The notes beneath the pieces are model-generated. The model saw only the letters and a program-made list of their open reading frames with translations, had not been told where the DNA came from and ran no database searches. Position numbers and translations under genes: made by a program. Of a DNA stretch of 64,000 nt, positions 62,401 to 64,000 are shown piece after piece; the stretch's first letter is position 1; each line of letters begins with the position of its first letter. Location: assembly GCF_004212215.1 (NCBI RefSeq), contig NZ_QVFV01000003.1:248001-312000 (forward strand), given 5' to 3'. This DNA is from Leptolyngbya iicbica LK (GTDB taxonomy: Bacteria; Cyanobacteriota; Cyanobacteriia; Phormidesmidales; Phormidesmidaceae).

Positions 62401-63481
62401 CTGGAGTGTCAGTTTTGCTCCGGATGGTCAGACGATTGCCAGTGCCAGCGAAGATAACACCATGAAGCTGTGGGATGTGAGTAGCAGTCGTGAATTGCAA
62501 ACCTTAGAAGGTCATAATGACTGGGTCAGGAGTGTGAGTTTTGCCCCAGATGGTCAGACGATTGCCAGTGCCAGCGATGATGGCACCGTCAAGCTATGGA
62601 GTATGAGTGGTCGTGAACTGCAAACCATGGCCGGCCATTCCGGCTATGTCTTAAGTGTGAGTTTTGCCCCAGATGGTCAGACGATTGCCAGTGCTAGCGA
62701 AGATAACACCATGAAGTTGTGGGATGTGAGTAGCGGTCGTGAACTGCAAACCCTAGAAGGTCATAATGACTGGGTCTGGAGTGTCAGTTTTGCCCCGAAT
62801 GGTCAAACCCTGGCCAGTGGCAGCGAAGATGGCACAGCAAAGCTGTGGGATGTGAGTAGTGGTCGTGAACTGCAAACTCTGGCTGGCCATTCTGGCTATG
62901 TCTTGAGTGTGAGTTTTACCCCGGATGGTCAAACGCTGGCTAGTGCCAGTACCAGTGGTACGGTGAAGCTATGGGATGTGAATAGCGGTCGTGAACTGCA
63001 AACCCTAGTAGGTCATACTGACTGGGTCAGGAGTGTCAGTTTTGCCCCGAATGGTCAAATCCTGGCCAGTGCTAGCGATGATGGCACGGTGAAGCTGTGG
63101 GATGTGAATAGCGGTCGTGAACTGCAAACCCTAGTAGGTCATACTGACTGGGTCAGGAGTGTCAGTTTTGCCCCGAATGGTCAAACCCTCGCCAGTACTA
63201 GCGATGATGGCACCGTCAAGCTGTGGGATGTAAATAGCGGTCGTGAACTGCAAACTCTGGTTGGCCATTCCGGCTATGTCTTGAGTGTGAGTTTTGCCCC
63301 GGATGGAAACACACTAATCTCTAGTGATGGAGACAGCCTTGGTTCTAGTAACTATACAGGTAGTATTATTCTTTGGAACTTGAACCTCGACGACCTCATC
63401 GCCAAAAGTTGTGACTGGCTCCGCGACTACATGACCAATCCCACTACTCTCCCCGAGGAAAAAGCTCTGTGCGCCCGCTGA
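59459..63481 (+). CDS. nSTAND NTPase with membrane helix, coiled coil and 14 WD40 repeats
   Basis: A 1340-residue signalling NTPase. N-terminal NPFPGLRPF and HLFFGREGQ mark the nSTAND1 family. Walker A is GTSGSGKSS (about residues 48-56) and Walker B LLIVVDQFEELF (~143-154). A winged-helix-like region extends to ~500. One membrane helix (~507-529, GFLAIFAGLSVLAGSTAVYAF) leads into a long Glu/Gln/Arg/Ala coiled coil (~530-660). From ~730 to 1310 are 14 WD40 repeats, each of the form SVSFAPDGQTIASAS followed by GTVKLWDVSSGRELQTL, enough for two seven-blade propellers. AGGAGG lies 12 nt before the ATG. It probably oligomerises when the propellers bind a trigger and then activates the TIR protein encoded just upstream. 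Confidence 0.92.
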   Translation: MVMTPQRTNPFPGLRPFELDEEHLFFGREGQSDELINRLHRTRFLGVVGTSGSGKSSLVRAGLLPSLYSGFLPGASSSWRIAVLRPGSAPIHNLAAALNDSEVLGAATTNDEAIIRLALMESTLRRGSLGLVEVAQQARLAADESLLIVVDQFEELFRFKAQAEAAGKSLEAEDEAAAFVKLLLAAVNQRAVPIFVVLTMRSDFLGDCAQFRDLPETLNDSQYLIPRLTREQLRRAIEGPVAVGGATITPRLVNKLLNDTGDNPDQLPILQHALMRTWDYWEDQRTPDAPLDLEHYEAIGGMAQALSRHADQIYEGFTDDQCEGLKTDRSRAIAEVLFKCLTDRGADNREIRRPTQLGEICAVANAELTEVVEVIDAFRGPRRSFLMPPPSVPLHAGSVIDISHESLMRNWQRLKGWVEQEVQSANIYRRLAETASMHEQSQAGYLRDPELTIALNWEAKTQPTQAWADRYATNFEEAMAFLAASADAQEREATERERTRRREINRLRGFLAIFAGLSVLAGSTAVYAFYQQQEAQIQAQIAEERGREAKHQEGVADRRRQEAEWQQQEAERQRREAERLRAEAEVAKEDALEQQQEAETARLAEAEQRQQAQAARRRAEAGEAEAQQQAEIAKQQTAIAIRETQRAEKQALNANIQTGALTVENLMASKLHIPALLSGLELGLLISTIEADLISRIDSPISSSTRLQAVSVLRESYHHKDLERNTFLHPDGLRSVSFAPDGQTIASASFSRVKLWDRSGRELQTLVGHSDRILSVSFAPDGQTLVSASTDGTVKLWDVSSGRELQTLAGHSDWVWSVSFAPDGQTIVSASNDGTVKLWDVSSGRELQTLEGHNDLVLSVSFAPDGQTIASSSDGTVKLWDVSSGRELQTLEGHNDWVRSVSFAPDGQTIASASADGTVKLWDVSSGRELQTLEGHNDLVLSVSFAPDGQTIASSGNGTVKLWDVRSGRELQTLEGHNDWVWSVSFAPDGQTIASASEDNTMKLWDVSSSRELQTLEGHNDWVRSVSFAPDGQTIASASDDGTVKLWSMSGRELQTMAGHSGYVLSVSFAPDGQTIASASEDNTMKLWDVSSGRELQTLEGHNDWVWSVSFAPNGQTLASGSEDGTAKLWDVSSGRELQTLAGHSGYVLSVSFTPDGQTLASASTSGTVKLWDVNSGRELQTLVGHTDWVRSVSFAPNGQILASASDDGTVKLWDVNSGRELQTLVGHTDWVRSVSFAPNGQTLASTSDDGTVKLWDVNSGRELQTLVGHSGYVLSVSFAPDGNTLISSDGDSLGSSNYTGSIILWNLNLDDLIAKSCDWLRDYMTNPTTLPEEKALCAR
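61648..63390 (+). repeat. WD40-coding tandem repeat array (14 units, ~126 bp each)
   Basis: The repeats are conserved at the DNA level. Units starting 62998 and 63124 differ by only about six bases in 126. A two-unit block of 249 bp starting near 62012 is repeated near 62261. Such identity exceeds what protein selection needs and indicates recent duplication or gene conversion. Confidence 0.9.
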
Positions 63482-63629
63482 GGAGAGGCCTGTCAAAGTG
63501 GTCTCTCCTGAGTCTCAGATCGTTAATTTGATGGTTGCTTTGCTTTCGGTTCAAGTCTGTTGAGGTCTCAGTAACGAGGCCAGGCAGCTTTTGAAAAAGG
63601 CTTACGACATAAACTACCAGTGCGGGGTG

Positions 63630-64000
63630 TCACGCATCCAGTTCCAGCGCAAACCCGTGACGCAACTTGGTCGTCACCCGATCGCACGCCCGGGCCGTGA
63701 TCGCCATTTCCGTCAGCGTCGGACTCTGCCACCCGGAGGACGTCCAGCACGCCCCATCCGTCACCAACACATTGGGGGCTTCCCAGCATTGGTTGTCGGC
63801 ATTCACCACCGAGTTGTGGGGCGAGGTGCCCATGCGGGCGCCGCCGACTTCATGGATGTAGTACCCCGGCGGGCCAGCGGGGGTGAGGGTTTTCTCCACT
63901 CGTCGCATTAAGGGGGCCACAGCGGGCATGTGGTACAGGTCTGTGAGCGCGTAGCACTGTCCCCCTGCGGCCTTAACCGTCGCTTCGATTTCTTGGCGCA
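63630..64000 (-). CDS. GMC-family oxidoreductase, C-terminal part (runs off the window)
   Basis: The last ~123 residues of a flavin-dependent glucose-methanol-choline oxidoreductase; the frame is open to position 64000 and the start lies outside. GMC C-terminal signatures are visible: HEVGGARMGTSP (with the catalytic-site His), then NVLVTDGACWTSSG and NPTLTEMAITARA-like (QSPTLTEMAITARA). This region closes the substrate pocket and binds the FAD. Substrate cannot be told from the fragment. It converges with the STAND-WD40 gene, with 148 bp between stops. Confidence 0.9.
   Translation of the reverse strand, partial: RQEIEATVKAAGGQCYALTDLYHMPAVAPLMRRVEKTLTPAGPPGYYIHEVGGARMGTSPHNSVVNADNQCWEAPNVLVTDGACWTSSGWQSPTLTEMAITARACDRVTTKLRHGFALELDA

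Noticed and set aside
61648-63390. Regular ~126-bp repeats considered as a CRISPR or satellite array
   Set aside because: They are in-frame WD40 blades with protein-level conservation; there are no unique spacers of CRISPR size.

Overview
The window is chromosomal DNA from a cyanobacterium, probably a filamentous Leptolyngbya/Nodosilinea-like lineage, although the genus is a guess. The evidence is the very frequent GCGATCGC (HIP1) octamer, a psbY gene for a photosystem II subunit, a glycolate dehydrogenase GlcF/GlcE pair, an acyl-lipid desaturase, a 3-domain SLH outer-membrane-type protein, cyanobacteria-specific families (TIGR02652, TIGR03492, DUF4359) and phytochrome-like GAF domains. No rRNA operon or CRISPR array was seen. 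Two tRNA genes are present: Arg-CCG at 17.5 kb on the minus strand and His-GTG at 32.9 kb on the plus strand.

Layout. 0-5.6 kb: a TetR regulator with an unusual C-terminal extension, divergent from a Delta9-type desaturase and flanked by two matching 15-bp palindromes, then HdeD-like and cation-efflux membrane proteins and a LpxB-related protein. 5.6-15 kb: an MsbA-like ABC exporter, ndk, nanE, a glycosyltransferase, 6-phosphogluconolactonase, a 1-Cys peroxiredoxin and a very large GH15/phosphorylase-kinase-alpha-like protein. 15-24 kb: a small accessory zone with an AT-rich HEPN-like orphan, a UPF0175/DUF3368 toxin-antitoxin pair whose toxin is frameshifted, tRNA-Arg, glcF, SHOCT and DUF6325 genes, an IS4-family element with clear ends and target duplication, glcE and psbY. 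24-33 kb: mostly housekeeping genes (gamma-carbonic anhydrase, a VOC/AAA ATPase pair, a 2H phosphoesterase, pilD, leuB, hydrolases, a PEP-CTERM protein). 33-48 kb: a signalling block with two REC/kinase genes on the minus strand facing away from a 2942-residue hybrid kinase and a REC-GGDEF-EAL protein on the plus strand. 48-57.5 kb: an SLH protein, an acyltransferase plus alpha/beta hydrolase pair, an orphan ExbB-like protein, a DUF262 (GmrSD-like) gene and carB. 57.9-63.5 kb: a two-gene TIR / nSTAND-WD40 module. The window ends inside a GMC oxidoreductase gene.

How the genes work together. The signalling block looks like one pathway: the giant kinase reads several inputs, at least one GAF keeps the Cys-His pair of bilin-binding cyanobacteriochromes, and its stop overlaps the start of a c-di-GMP protein whose EAL half looks active and GGDEF half looks impaired. 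The strongest candidate for an undescribed system is the TIR plus nSTAND-WD40 pair: the genes are 2 nt apart, the first encodes a TIR with a conserved Glu followed by two more TIR-like modules, and the second has a P-loop NTPase, a membrane segment, a long coiled coil and 14 near-identical WD40 blades that show recent duplication. This fits a membrane-associated conflict or immunity switch; the role is inferred.
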